From NCBI RefSeq assembly GCF_900114385.1, contig NZ_FOSW01000002.1:62001-126000 (forward strand): a stretch of DNA of 64,000 nt. Direction: 5' to 3'. Every line of letters begins with the position of its first letter. Within the stretch, counting starts at the first letter, position 1. This stretch comes from Geodermatophilus ruber (GTDB taxonomy: Bacteria; Actinomycetota; Actinomycetes; Mycobacteriales; Geodermatophilaceae). A program made the translations under genes and the position numbers. Positions 16,243 to 25,351 of the stretch are shown here, piece after piece. The notes beneath the pieces were generated by a model that searched no databases, had not been told where the DNA came from, and saw only the letters and a list, made by a program, of their open reading frames with translations.

Positions 16243-16806
16243 ATGGCGCACGAACTGGACGGCAAGAAGGTCGCGATCATGGCCGCCGACGGAGTTGAGC
16301 GATGCGAGCTCGAGGCGCCGCGTGGTGCTCTCTACGGCGCGGGCGCGCAGGCCGACGTGATCTCGATCCACGACGGGGAGATCCAGGCCCGGCACTGGGA
16401 CTTCAAGGAGGCGGGGTCCTTCCCCGTCGACAAGATGGTCGGCGAGGCCAGGGTCGAAGACTACGACGCCCTGTTCCTGCCCGGCGGCACGATGAACCCC
16501 GACCAGCTGCGGATGAACAGGGACGCCGTCAACTGGGTGAGGTCCTTCGTCGAGACCGGCAAGCCCGTGGCGGCGCTGTGCCACGGCCCGTGGACGCTGG
16601 TCGAGGCCGACGTCGTACGTGGCCACCGGTTCACCAGCTGGCCGAGCATCCGCACCGACCTGCGCAACGCCGGCGCCGAGGTGGTCGACCAGGAGGTCTG
16701 CATCGACGGGCAGTTCACCACCAGTCGGTCGCCGATGGATCTGCCCGCGTTCTGCCTGGCGATCGTCGACCAGTTCGCCGGGCAGAAGACGAGTGTGATG
16801 GCCTGA
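16243..16806 (+). CDS. DJ-1/PfpI family protein (type 1 glutamine amidotransferase-like)
   Basis: From ATG 16243, with TTGGAGAAG upstream, it encodes 187 aa, the normal PfpI length. The nucleophile elbow is ALCHGPW with C113 and H114; FLPGGTMNPDQLR is the family's glycine-rich turn, and an early Glu (ERCELE) occupies the usual acidic position. Members include stress proteases, chaperone/glyoxalase-like and deglycase-like enzymes; the substrate cannot be told. It stands alone between module E and a truncated gene. Confidence 0.85.
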   Translation: MAHELDGKKVAIMAADGVERCELEAPRGALYGAGAQADVISIHDGEIQARHWDFKEAGSFPVDKMVGEARVEDYDALFLPGGTMNPDQLRMNRDAVNWVRSFVETGKPVAALCHGPWTLVEADVVRGHRFTSWPSIRTDLRNAGAEVVDQEVCIDGQFTTSRSPMDLPAFCLAIVDQFAGQKTSVMA

Positions 16807-17049
16807 GCCGACGGTCAGCGCGGACGGGGGCGACGTCCGGCCGGTCAGCCACGGCCTGGTAGCGGCCGCGATCCGCGACTTCGCGCCGGAGTCTCGTTCC
16901 TGAACCCGGTCGCCCAGCCCATCGCCACCTGCGGGGCTGCCGGCGGCCGACCGCTACTCGCGCGGTCGGCGGGAGGAGCGTAGGAGGGCCGACGTCGAGC
17001 CGGTGCGCTGCCACGAGGATCCCGGGCCGGCCGCCGCGGCAGCAGGTAG

Positions 17050-17360
17050 TCAGGACGCGTTCGGGGCGGCGAACCGCCGTGCGGCACGTAGGGCACGCTC
17101 CGGCTGCGTCCGCGCCACCTCGTGCGGCACTTCACCAGAGAGCAGGCTGCTCGGCGAGGTCAGCCAGGTCCACAGCTGCCAGCCGTCGATACCGTCGGCG
17201 ATCAGCGTCGCGATCAGCGGCCGCAACCCCGGGCGTGAAGAGCCATCCGAGGTGAACTGGAACGCGGGCGCGAGGGTCTGCTCGCCGTGGCGCACGGTGA
17301 ACAGTGCCCGGCTCGCAGGGCTGGGGCGTAGCTCGCGCGGGTTCCACCGCGCTCGATGAC
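17050..17360 (-). pseudogene. N-terminally truncated gene of unknown function
   Basis: A clear C-terminal domain is readable: RWNPRELRPSPASRALFTVR, LAPAFQFTSDG, DGWQLWTWLTSPSSLLSGE, VARTQPERALRAARRFAA. The last block resembles the C-termini of Xre/MbcA/ParS-type antitoxin-like proteins. Upstream of about 17360 the frame stays open but loses protein character and enters module F, with no plausible start. The only in-frame start, GTG 17295, would cut into the conserved part. I read this as a gene whose 5' end was lost at the module F junction. Confidence 0.55.
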
Positions 17361-17410
17361 GAGCGCGCCGCTGGCGAGCAGTCTGATCCGGTGCTCGGCC
17401 AGGCGCTGTG

Positions 17411-17604
17411 ACACTTGGACGAGTCTCGCCAGCTGATGGAGAGGCTCGCCGGAACGTCCTGGGGCTTCTTGCCCCAGGTCACCGGCGGCTCGTCGAAATG
17501 TCACCGCGGCTTGCACTGACATTGTGGATCAAGTTCGCGTGACCGCGTGATCTTGATCCACCAGCCCTCAGCCGCCCCGGCCCTCTTCGGAGGGCCGGGG
17601 CGGC
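17411..17604 (+). repeat. composite intergenic module F (type 2)
   Basis: A left box CCAGCTGATG at 17429-17438, a diverged AACGTCC at 17453, AATGTC at 17497, an inverted TGACATT at 17517-17523, a hairpin with arms GTGGATCAAG / CTTGATCCAC (17524-17561) and a perfect stem-loop at 17571-17604. The middle unit is degenerate (AGGTCACC). Confidence 0.7.
17571..17604. terminator. UUCG-looped stem of module F
   Basis: A perfect 15-bp stem, GCCGCCCCGGCCCTC and its complement, closed by a TTCG tetraloop. It lies directly after the coding sense of the broken transposase (minus strand) and would be a strong terminator for it. Confidence 0.7.
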
Positions 17605-18716
17605 TCGGCATGGTCACGAACACGAGGAGAGCGCCGGTGAGCCAGCCGCCGCTCTCGTCGGCGGTGTGGTTGTAGCGGATACGGACCAGCTCGAGCAGCT
17701 GGTTCATCCGGGCGGCGTTGCGGAAGGTCCAGCGACGCTGGGCCAGGATGCGCTCGACCTCCTCCAGCGGCGCCTCGACCGCGCCGTTGGCGTAGTGCTC
17801 GGGGATGCTCGCCCGGCGCCGGGTCTGGGTGCGCCTGCGCTTGTCCCAGTGCCGCGCCCACGTGCGCGGGCCGCCTCCGGCCTGGACAGCCGGGGTGTAG
17901 AAGGCGTCCCAGCCCTCCGGCGACTGCAGCGCCTGCGCCAGCGCCACCTGCAGCGGGTGACCGAACGCCGTGTGGCCGGCCTCGGTGAGCACCTTCTTGC
18001 CGCGCTCATGCAGGTGGTGCTCGCACAGATGAATGGGCACCTCGTTGCGCCCGCCACCCCAGTGCCCGCGCACGCCACCGATGGCGCCGTAGTCCCGGTC
18101 GATGACCACCAGCTGCGGCCGGCCGGGCAGCTCGGCGAGGAACTGCTGCCAGGTCGCGGCGTCCTGCTGCGGGTAGGCCCGCAGCCGCCAGAGCCGGCCT
18201 CACCCGCCCCTTGGCCGGGTAGCCCCAGGCCGCCAGCACCGAGAACAGCTGGTGGGTGCCCCGGTGAATGAGTCGGTGTACATGCACCGGGTCGAGTCGA
18301 GCACGATCGACTCCGGCCAGGCCTCCTCCGCGTGCGGCGCGGCGACGACCGGGCCGTAGCGGTCCAGCCAGTCGGCGACGGTCTGCCCGGAGGCGACGGT
18401 GGTCGCTGCCCGGCGTTCGGCGCCGTCGTCGCCCCAGGCGCGGCGGCGCATCCGCAGCGCGGCGTCGGTGTAGGACGCGCCACCGGCGACCGCCCACGAC
18501 GCCGCGGCGACCTCCTTGACCAGGTAGCGGCTGTGCCACGGGGCCACCGGGCCGCCATCGACCGGTGCCGTTCCGCGGGCCGATCGCGATGGTCTCCCAT
18601 CGCGGCGGCTCGGCGCCGGGGCTGCCCTTGCCGGTGGGGACGACCGCCAGATCGTCCGTGGCGACGCCGGCCGGCACGAGGACCCGGGTGTCCAGCCCGG
18701 CCAAGGACACGCTCAT
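17605..18716 (-). pseudogene. DDE-type transposase remnant with several frameshifts
   Basis: Transposase-like sequence is spread over at least three frames. From ATG 18716: LAGLDTRVLVPAGVATDD. Then, in another frame (18547 to about 18265): SRYLVKEVAAASWAVAGGA, GQTVADWLDRYGPVV and SIVLDSTRCMYTD. Then LFSVLAAWGYPAKG. Then, from about 18200: LVVIDRDYGAIGGVRG, VPIHLCEHHLHERGKKVL and IPEHYANGAVEAPLEEVE with FRNAARMNQLLELVR. The Asp in DSTR and DRDYG are candidate catalytic residues. The module F stem follows its 3' end. No matching terminal repeat is visible on the other side (18717-18842). Confidence 0.7.
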
Positions 18717-18842
18717 CCCTCGGTGTAGCTGCCGCACGCCGCGCGGTCCAGGGGGCTTGCCGCGCGCCGCGTGACCTCCCGCCAGCGCGCTCGTTCTCTC
18801 GGCAACTCGACAGATTCGCTGTCCAGACCGAGAGGCACACCC

Positions 18843-20933
18843 ATGCTTCCTGCGCTCCGCAGACGGACCGCTCTCGCAGGCATCAGCACCGCAGTGCTGG
18901 TCGGCCTCACCACGGCGGGCCTCACCGTGCCGGCCGCCGCCGAGGACGAGGTGTTCCGCCCGCAACTGGTCACCGTCGACACCCCGACGCGCGAGGACAA
19001 GCAGCTCCTGCAGACCCTCGGCCTGGACCTCACCGAGCACGCAGGCCACGACTACGTCGAGGTCGTCCTGCACACGCCGGCCGACGTCGCCGCGCTCGCG
19101 GCGGCCGGCCTGGGCTTCGACGTCCGCATCCCCGACCTGCTGGCCCGCGAGGCGGAGATCAACCGGCTCAACGCGGCCTACGCGGCGGCGACGGTCAGCT
19201 CGCCGCTGCCGTCCGGGCGCGACACCTACCGCACGCTCGACGACTACAACGCCGACATGGCCGCCTTGGCACAGGACCACCCCGACCTGGTCAAGACGTT
19301 CACCCTGCCCCACCCGTCGCTCGACGGGCGACCGATCCAGGGTGTCGAGATCGGCAAGGACGTGACCGGCCCGGACCGCGGGCTGCCCGTCTTCCTCATG
19401 CTGGGCGTGCACCACGCGCGCGAGTGGCCCTCCGGCGAGCACGCGATGGAGTTCGCCGTCGACCTGGTCAAGAACTACGGCACCGACCGGCGGATCACCG
19501 ACCTCGTCGACCGCTCCCGGGTCATCGTCGTCCCGGTGGTGAACGTCGACGGGTTCGAGCTCTCCCGCACCGACGGCGCACTGATCGACCTCCGCGAGAC
19601 CGACGGCGGCGGCACCGCGACGATCCTGGGCACCCCCGGCAACGCCTACAAGCGCAAGAACTGCCGCCTCGTCGACGGGCAGGACACCCCGGACGGCGCC
19701 TGCCGGGCGGGCAGCCTCACCAGCCCCGGGGGTTTCGGGACCGGCGTCGACCTCAACCGCAACTACGGCGGCTACTGGGGCGGTCCGGGCGCCTCCGACC
19801 TGTTCGCCGACCCCACGTACCGGGGCGCCGCCGCCTTCTCGGAGCCGGAGACGCAGAACATCCGCGAACTCGTCAGCGGCCGGCAGGTGACGACGCTGAT
19901 CACCAACCACACGTTCTCGAACCTGGTGCTACGGCCGAACGGCGCCGCACCCGATCTCGTGCCGGGCAGCGAGGGCATCCCGCTCGGTGATCCGTTCGAC
20001 GAGGCCGCGCTCAAGGAGCTCGGCGACGCGATGGCCGCGCAGAACGGGTACACCAGCCAGCACGCGTGGGAGCTCTACGACACCACCGGCTCCACGGAGG
20101 ACTGGTCGTACAACGCGACCGGCGGCTTCGGCTACACCTTCGAGATCGGCCCGGACGAGTTCCACCCGCCGTTCCCCGAGGTGATCGACGAGTACCTGGG
20201 CGCCGGGGCGTACGCCGGCAAGGGCAACCGCGAGGCGTACCTCCTGGCCCTGGAGAACGCGGTGAACCCGGAGACCCACTCGGTGCTCACCGGCAAGGCA
20301 CCGGCCGGTGCGACCCTGCGGCTGAGGAAGACCTTCGCCAGCCCCACCTGGGAGGGGTCGATCCAGGACACCCTCGACACGACGATGACTGTCGGGCCGA
20401 ACGGCCGCTACACCTGGCACGTCAACCCCTCCACCCGTCCGGTGGTCATGGACCGGCAGGTCGAGACGGTCTCCGGTGAGCCGGTGCAGGAGCAGTCCTG
20501 GAGCGGGACGACGGCGCCGCTGCAGTCCACCGACCAGGAGTTCGCGGTCACCCAGGACGTCGACCTGCTCGAGATCACCCTCGACTGGCCGACCCCCGAC
20601 GACCTCGACCTCGAGGTCTACCGGAAGAACACCGACGGCTCGCTGACCCAGGTCGGCAGCTCGGGCAATGCGGTCGCGGAGAAGGAGCGGGTGCTCCTGC
20701 AGGACCCGGCCCGGGGCGCCTACGTCCTGCGGGTCAGCAACTTCGCGTCGGTGACGCCGAGCTGGACGCTGACCGCGGCGCTGTTCCAGGCGGAGACGTC
20801 GACGGTGCCCGGGCTGGTCGAGGCGTGGACGCTCACCTGCGAGCGCGACGGCCGCGTCGTCCAGCGGGTGCCGGTGGTCGTCGACCGCGGGCAGCAGCTT
20901 CGGGTCGACCTCACCGCCTGCGGCAGGCGCTGA
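18843..20933 (+). CDS. secreted M14-family zinc carboxypeptidase
   Basis: From ATG 18843 the product is 696 aa. Residues 1-32 are a signal peptide (RRRTALAGISTAVLVGL ending VPAAAEDE). Residues about 120-450 are the peptidase domain: the zinc motif GVHHAREWPSGEH (HxxE) with a third ligand in TNHTFSNLVLRP, the substrate Arg region DLNRNYGG, and a catalytic Glu in YTFEIGPDEFHPP. Residues about 560-690 form a beta-rich domain (LLEITLDWPTPDDLDLEVY) that may be a pre-peptidase C-terminal-like domain. It is expected to trim C-terminal amino acids from peptides outside the cell. It has its own terminator and no operon partner. Confidence 0.9.
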   Translation: MLPALRRRTALAGISTAVLVGLTTAGLTVPAAAEDEVFRPQLVTVDTPTREDKQLLQTLGLDLTEHAGHDYVEVVLHTPADVAALAAAGLGFDVRIPDLLAREAEINRLNAAYAAATVSSPLPSGRDTYRTLDDYNADMAALAQDHPDLVKTFTLPHPSLDGRPIQGVEIGKDVTGPDRGLPVFLMLGVHHAREWPSGEHAMEFAVDLVKNYGTDRRITDLVDRSRVIVVPVVNVDGFELSRTDGALIDLRETDGGGTATILGTPGNAYKRKNCRLVDGQDTPDGACRAGSLTSPGGFGTGVDLNRNYGGYWGGPGASDLFADPTYRGAAAFSEPETQNIRELVSGRQVTTLITNHTFSNLVLRPNGAAPDLVPGSEGIPLGDPFDEAALKELGDAMAAQNGYTSQHAWELYDTTGSTEDWSYNATGGFGYTFEIGPDEFHPPFPEVIDEYLGAGAYAGKGNREAYLLALENAVNPETHSVLTGKAPAGATLRLRKTFASPTWEGSIQDTLDTTMTVGPNGRYTWHVNPSTRPVVMDRQVETVSGEPVQEQSWSGTTAPLQSTDQEFAVTQDVDLLEITLDWPTPDDLDLEVYRKNTDGSLTQVGSSGNAVAEKERVLLQDPARGAYVLRVSNFASVTPSWTLTAALFQAETSTVPGLVEAWTLTCERDGRVVQRVPVVVDRGQQLRVDLTACGRR

Positions 20934-20948
20934 GCGCAGAGTTTCGCG

Positions 20949-20982
20949 GAGTGGGACGCCGGGCAGGCCCGGCGTCCCACTC
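20949..20982. terminator. strong bidirectional stem-loop after the carboxypeptidase gene
   Basis: A perfect 16-bp stem, GAGTGGGACGCCGGGC and its complement, with two bases between, 15 bp after the stop codon. Confidence 0.8.
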
Positions 20983-21003
20983 CCGTGCGGTCGGCGTCCA
21001 CCC

Positions 21004-21384
21004 TCACCGTAGGGGGGGGCCGCGGGGCAGCCAGGTCCACAGGACGACGTCGAGCACGCGCAGCGGCACCTTGTCGCAGCGCACTCCGTGGGTGCACTGC
21101 ACGTGCGCGGTGAGCTGCTCAAGCCGGTGACGGACATCGGGGTCTCCGAAGAGCGTCGCGAACACCTGCCAGTCGACTCGGCGGGTCCCGGTCCGCCGGA
21201 CCGGTGTCCCGTACAGCCCGGGGCCTTCGCAGACCACTCGGTCGCGCCCCGGGAACAGCCGGGGGCGCTTGCGGGCGCACAGCTTTGAGTCGCTCGCCGC
21301 GCCGCACCGCCCCCGGGACCACCATCGCCGACGGCGCTGCTGACCCTCGCGTCGCCGTCCGCGTCGGAGGCGGCGACCGGTCAC
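21004..21384 (-). CDS. hypothetical protein, start unclear
   Basis: The C-terminal 85 residues look coding (LFPGRDRVVCEGPGLYG, WQVFATLFGDPDVRHRLEQL, CTHGVRCDKVPLRVLDVVLW) and contain four Cys. The N-terminal 35 residues of the open frame are almost pure Arg/Gly and probably not translated; GTG 21237 is an internal option. It may be the remnant of a longer gene. It converges on the carboxypeptidase gene across a strong terminator. No family recognised. Confidence 0.3.
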   Translation of the reverse strand: MTGRRLRRGRRREGQQRRRRWWSRGRCGAASDSKLCARKRPRLFPGRDRVVCEGPGLYGTPVRRTGTRRVDWQVFATLFGDPDVRHRLEQLTAHVQCTHGVRCDKVPLRVLDVVLWTWLPRGPPLR

Positions 21385-21419
21385 CGACCGCCGGGTCCGT
21401 CCTCGTCAGGTCCCCACCG

Positions 21420-23459
21420 TCAGCGGAGCGCGGCCTCCAGGTCGGTGGCGGACATCGGCAACCCGATGTAGAAGCCCTGCGCGGCCTCACAACCCATCTC
21501 GCGCAGCTGCGCCATCTGGGCGGCCGTCTCCACGCCCTCGGCGGTGGTGCCGAGCTCAAGCGCGGAGCACAGGCGGAGCATCGCCTCCACGATCGCGGTG
21601 CTCGCCTTGTCCTGGCCGAGGCGCATGGTGAAAGTCCGGTCGAGCTTCACGGTGTCCACCGGGATCTGCTGCAGCCAGGTCAGCGAGCAGTAGCCGGTGC
21701 CGAAGTCGTCCAACGCGACGTGGTGGCCGTCCGACCGGACGGTTCGCACGGTCTCGATGGTGCGCGCCAGGTCGGCCGCGGCGGCCCGCTCGGTGATCTC
21801 GATCTCCAGCTTCGCCGCGTCGATGTCGGTCCGCGCCCGGGTGCTCTCGATGAGGTGGGGCATCCGGGGGTCGTTCAGCTCCCGATTGGAGAAGTTCACG
21901 CAGACGCCGAGCCCGAACCCGGTACGGCCCCAGGTCGCGACCTGGGCAGTGGCTGCGCGCAGCACCCACTCGGCGAGGGGGAACAGCAGCCCGGCCTCCT
22001 CGGCCACCGGGAGGAACGCGGCGGGTAGCAGCAGCCCGTGCTCGGGATGCGCCCAGCGCAGCAGGGCCTCGGCCGCGAAGACCCGGTCGTGAACCAAGTT
22101 CAGCTTGGGCTGGTACAGGAGGAACAACTGGTCGTTGCTGACCAGTGCCTGGCGGAGGTCAGCCTCCAGGCGCAGGCGCCGGCTGACGTTCTCGCTGAGC
22201 CTGCCGCTGTAGACCTGGACCTGGCCGCGACCGAGACGCTTGGCCTCGTACAGGGCCGAGTCGGCCGCGCGCATCATCTCGTCGGCGCTCTGCGGTGGTG
22301 TCCGCGAGAGCGCTACGCCGACCGAGGTGCCCACGAGGACCTCCACCGCGTCCTCCTCGAGCCGGTAGGGACCGGCGATCGCGGACACCACCCGCTCGGC
22401 CACGTGGCCGGCCTGCTCCTCGTCGGTCAGCTCGGGGCAGAGCACGGCGAACTCGTCGCCGCCGAAGCGCGCCACGGTGTCGCCCGGCCGGACCGCTTCG
22501 CGCAGCCGCTGCGCCACCTCGCGCAGCAGGGCGTCGCCGGCAGCGTGGCCCAAGGTGTCGTTGATCAGCTTGAACCGGTCGAGGTCGCACATGAGCACCG
22601 CGACGCGCTCGTCCCGGTGCCGGGCGGCGCCGGCGAGCGCCAGCTCCAGGTGGTCGATGAACAACCTCCGGTTCGCCAGGCCGGTGAGCACGTCGTGGGT
22701 GGCGGCGAACTCCAGCCGGGACCGCAGCTCGATGGGCACGGTCACGTCCCGCCAGTTGACGACGACGGCGTGCACACCCGCGGTCTGCAGGTGGTTGGAA
22801 CCCCGGCCGTGCACCCAGCGGACCCGACCGTCCCGCGTCCGCACCCGGAACTCCGCCTCGGCCACTGCGCCCGGTGGGGCGGCCAGAACGTCGGCGAATG
22901 CCTGCTCGACGGCGGCCTGGTCTCTCGGGTCGATCATCACCCGGAAGTGCTCACCGACCACCTCCTGCGGGGTGTAGCCCAGGACCGCGGTGACCCCCGG
23001 GCTGATGTAGTGGCTTACCCCGGAGCGATCGATGACCTGGATGACGTCGGCCGCGGACTCGACCAGCGCACGGAAGGCCCGCTCCTCCACCGTCGGCTGG
23101 CCCGCTCCCCCCGGTGCGACCAGGGCCGCCACCCGGTCGCCGATGGCCAGGGCCGGCACGTCGAGCGGCTCCTGCGCGCCCGCCGCCGGAAGTCCCAGCC
23201 GGGACCATCCGCCGACCGCCACCACCCGCGCCAGCTCCGCGACGAGCGCGTGCCCGCCCCGGGCGACCTGGCCCACCCGGGCGCCCGGCGCCAGGGCGGG
23301 GTCGAGCAGCCGTCCGGCGACGCCGACGAGACGCTCGACCAGGAAGTCGACGACCGCGTGGGCCTCGCCGGTCAGCGCCCGGAAGACGACGCCCCCTTGT
23401 TCCGGGTGTGTCCCCAGTGCCGCGAGCAGCGCCTCGTCCGCCTCGTCGTGCTCCACCAT
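21420..23459 (-). CDS. PAS-GGDEF-EAL cyclic-di-GMP enzyme
   Basis: From ATG 23459, with GGAGG eight bases upstream, it has 679 aa. Residues about 1-125 are an unassigned N-terminal region, about 130-245 a PAS/PAC sensor (FRALVESAADVIQVIDRSG, VRWVHGRGSNH), 250-415 a GGDEF domain with intact RFGGDEFAVL, and 430-675 an EAL domain with EALLRW, the metal and catalytic segments LDDFGTGYCSL and EGVETAAQ. Both active sites look intact, so it could make and break c-di-GMP. There is no membrane segment; the input is presumably a cytosolic or diffusible signal. Confidence 0.9.
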   Translation of the reverse strand: MVEHDEADEALLAALGTHPEQGGVVFRALTGEAHAVVDFLVERLVGVAGRLLDPALAPGARVGQVARGGHALVAELARVVAVGGWSRLGLPAAGAQEPLDVPALAIGDRVAALVAPGGAGQPTVEERAFRALVESAADVIQVIDRSGVSHYISPGVTAVLGYTPQEVVGEHFRVMIDPRDQAAVEQAFADVLAAPPGAVAEAEFRVRTRDGRVRWVHGRGSNHLQTAGVHAVVVNWRDVTVPIELRSRLEFAATHDVLTGLANRRLFIDHLELALAGAARHRDERVAVLMCDLDRFKLINDTLGHAAGDALLREVAQRLREAVRPGDTVARFGGDEFAVLCPELTDEEQAGHVAERVVSAIAGPYRLEEDAVEVLVGTSVGVALSRTPPQSADEMMRAADSALYEAKRLGRGQVQVYSGRLSENVSRRLRLEADLRQALVSNDQLFLLYQPKLNLVHDRVFAAEALLRWAHPEHGLLLPAAFLPVAEEAGLLFPLAEWVLRAATAQVATWGRTGFGLGVCVNFSNRELNDPRMPHLIESTRARTDIDAAKLEIEITERAAAADLARTIETVRTVRSDGHHVALDDFGTGYCSLTWLQQIPVDTVKLDRTFTMRLGQDKASTAIVEAMLRLCSALELGTTAEGVETAAQMAQLREMGCEAAQGFYIGLPMSATDLEAALR

Positions 23460-23751
23460 CAGGACCACCTCCAGGAGACGGCGGCCGGCGTTCCGGCGTC
23501 CCTACCCCGCGACGGGTACGGCAAGCCGGGCCCTCCCGACCACTTCTCGGGCGCACGGTGGCCGGCGGGAACCGATGGCGGACGCGCCGACAGTCCGAGA
23601 TCCACGTCGCCGCCGGCGCCGACGTCAGCCGACCCGAGGCGTCGTGGACGGGCCGCCCGGCGCGATAGGTCATTCCGGTGCGGGACGGCACCGCGGATGC
23701 CGGGGCTCACCGTGTCGCGGTGATCGTGACGGTCCCGTTCACCGCGTCACG

Positions 23752-23964
23752 GTGATACGGCTCGAAGTCCCGCTCCACGGTGACGAACCTCGACAGCGCA
23801 TCCTGACGTTCGGACAGGTCGTCGCCCTCGGCGTCGCGCTCTGCGTCATCGCGCACGTGGTCGGCCAGCACGGCTGGCTGCTCGTGGCGGTGCCCGCCGC
23901 CGTCGTCGCGGGCACGCGGCTCGTCCACGGGGTGAGCGCGCGCCGGAGGATCGCCGTCCGCTAG
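23752..23964 (+). CDS. small membrane protein
   Basis: From GTG 23752 it encodes 70 aa: a polar start (IRLEVPLHGDEPRQR), two hydrophobic stretches (FGQVVALGVALCVIAHVVG, WLLVAVPAAVVAGTRLV) and a basic tail. The gene has no obvious ribosome site but shows typical hydrophobic codon use. Function unknown. It stands alone, convergent with the oxidoreductase gene. Confidence 0.45.
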   Translation: MIRLEVPLHGDEPRQRILTFGQVVALGVALCVIAHVVGQHGWLLVAVPAAVVAGTRLVHGVSARRRIAVR

Positions 23965-23973
23965 TTCCAGGGC

Positions 23974-25062
23974 TCACCGCACCTCGCCCAGGGGCCGGAG
24001 GCGGGCGGGATCGAACGGGGTCAGGTCGGTGCTCCGCGCGTGCCCGGCGATGATGAGCTCGGCCAGTGCCTCGCCGGTCGCCGGAGCCTCCAGCATGCCC
24101 CAGACGCTGTGGCCGGTGGCCACGTAGGCACCGTCGACGCCGGGCACCCGGCCGATCAGCGGCAGCCCGTCCTGGGTGACCGGCCGGTGGCAGGCCTGCC
24201 GGACCAGGATGCGGTTCCGGTCGAAGGCCGGCGACAGCCGGGCGCACAGCGCCTCGAGCCGGCTGATCGCCACCGGGTCCGGGGTGACCTCGGCGGGGTC
24301 GGCCGGCAGCGGAGCCCGCTCGGAGAACGCGGTGACGTACGTCGTCCCGTCCGCACGGGGGAACACCTCGGGCGTCAGCACGGCGCCGGTCTCCTCCTGG
24401 TACTCCAGGAAGAGGGCGTCCGGTGGCACCGCCGTGCCGGTGTCGAAGACGAGGCTGTGGCCTCGGTCGGGGACGACGCCGGGCAGCGGCAGCCACGCTG
24501 CCGCACGGGCCGTCCACGGCCCCATCGCGACGACGACGGCGTCGGCGGGGACGGGCGCGCCGTCGACCTCGGCACCGGTGGCCCGCGAGCCGTCGCGGAC
24601 CACCCCGGTGACCCGGCCGTGCCGCAGCTGGGCGCCCCGGCGGCGCGCCGCGCCCAGCACGGCCTCGGTGAACCGGGCCGGATGGATCACCGCGGTGTCC
24701 TCGGGCGTGCCCAGCCGGCCGGTGACGACCACGGCATCGCTGAGCCAGTCCAGGGTGATCGGGCCGTGGCCCGGCGCGGCCCGCCCCGCCGGGACGTAGC
24801 CCGCGTACGCGGTCACGCCGTGGAACGCCCAGTCGGCGTCGACCTCGTCCGGGAGCCGGGCGTGCAGCTCGAAGCTGCGGCGGGTGAGCGCGTCCAGCGG
24901 GGTGCCGGCGTTCCAGTCCCGGGCGAGGAACGCCCCCGAGCGGCCGGACGCCGCGCAGGCGACGCCGGTCTGCTCGACGACGGTCACCTCGACCCCGCCG
25001 CGGGTCAGGAAGTACGCAGTGCAGGCGCCGATCACGCCGCCGCCGCAGATCACCACCCGCAT
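23974..25062 (-). CDS. FAD-dependent amino-acid oxidase-like oxidoreductase (DAO family)
   Basis: The product is 362 aa from ATG 25062. The dinucleotide fold VVICGGGVIGACTAYFL starts at residue 3; VVAMGPWTARAAAW and the C-terminal FAD segment GVDGAYVATGHSVWGM are typical of D-amino-acid oxidase/glycine oxidase-like proteins. It is the last gene of the nitrile hydratase operon, 10 bp after the activator gene. The context suggests oxidation of an amine or amino acid from the same catabolic route; this is inference. Confidence 0.85.
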   Translation of the reverse strand: MRVVICGGGVIGACTAYFLTRGGVEVTVVEQTGVACAASGRSGAFLARDWNAGTPLDALTRRSFELHARLPDEVDADWAFHGVTAYAGYVPAGRAAPGHGPITLDWLSDAVVVTGRLGTPEDTAVIHPARFTEAVLGAARRRGAQLRHGRVTGVVRDGSRATGAEVDGAPVPADAVVVAMGPWTARAAAWLPLPGVVPDRGHSLVFDTGTAVPPDALFLEYQEETGAVLTPEVFPRADGTTYVTAFSERAPLPADPAEVTPDPVAISRLEALCARLSPAFDRNRILVRQACHRPVTQDGLPLIGRVPGVDGAYVATGHSVWGMLEAPATGEALAELIIAGHARSTDLTPFDPARLRPLGEVR

Positions 25063-25072
25063 CGGCTGCCGG

Positions 25073-25351
25073 TCAGTCCGCGATCCGCCGGGCCACCGCG
25101 TCCCGGCCCAGCAGGCCGGCGCCGACCACCAGCTCCTCCAGCGCGGCGGTCCAGCTGTCCCAGTACGCCCGTTCGGGCCGGTCGGCGATCGCATCCACGA
25201 GGCAGCGGCGGAACGGGGCCCAGTCGCCGTCGAAGCGGCGCGCCACCACCCCCGCGGCCAGGCCGAAGACCCGGCCCTGCCAGGGCGCGTCGAAGACCGG
25301 CTCGCCGTTGCGGCGCGGCGGGGCCGCCGTCCCGTCCAGGTCGAGCCTCAC
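25073..25351 (-). CDS. nitrile hydratase activator / accessory protein
   Basis: A 92-aa protein from GTG 25351, overlapping the alpha-subunit stop (GTGA). It contains EPVFDAPWQGRVFGLA and AYWDSWTAALEELV, the hallmark segments of small nitrile hydratase accessory proteins (P14K/NhlE-like), which resemble the N-terminus of the beta subunit. In cobalt enzymes such proteins deliver the metal and help oxidise the active-site cysteines by subunit exchange. The position directly after nthA supports the call. Confidence 0.85.
   Translation of the reverse strand: MRLDLDGTAAPPRRNGEPVFDAPWQGRVFGLAAGVVARRFDGDWAPFRRCLVDAIADRPERAYWDSWTAALEELVVGAGLLGRDAVARRIAD

Noticed and set aside
18006..19910. 634-codon open frame antisense to the carboxypeptidase gene
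   Set aside because: Composition is Arg/Gly/Val shadow of a high-GC gene; the opposite strand encodes a complete secreted M14 peptidase with signal peptide.
22038..23723. 561-codon plus-strand frame opposite the GGDEF-EAL gene
   Set aside because: No domain and biased residues; the minus strand has intact GGDEF and EAL motifs.
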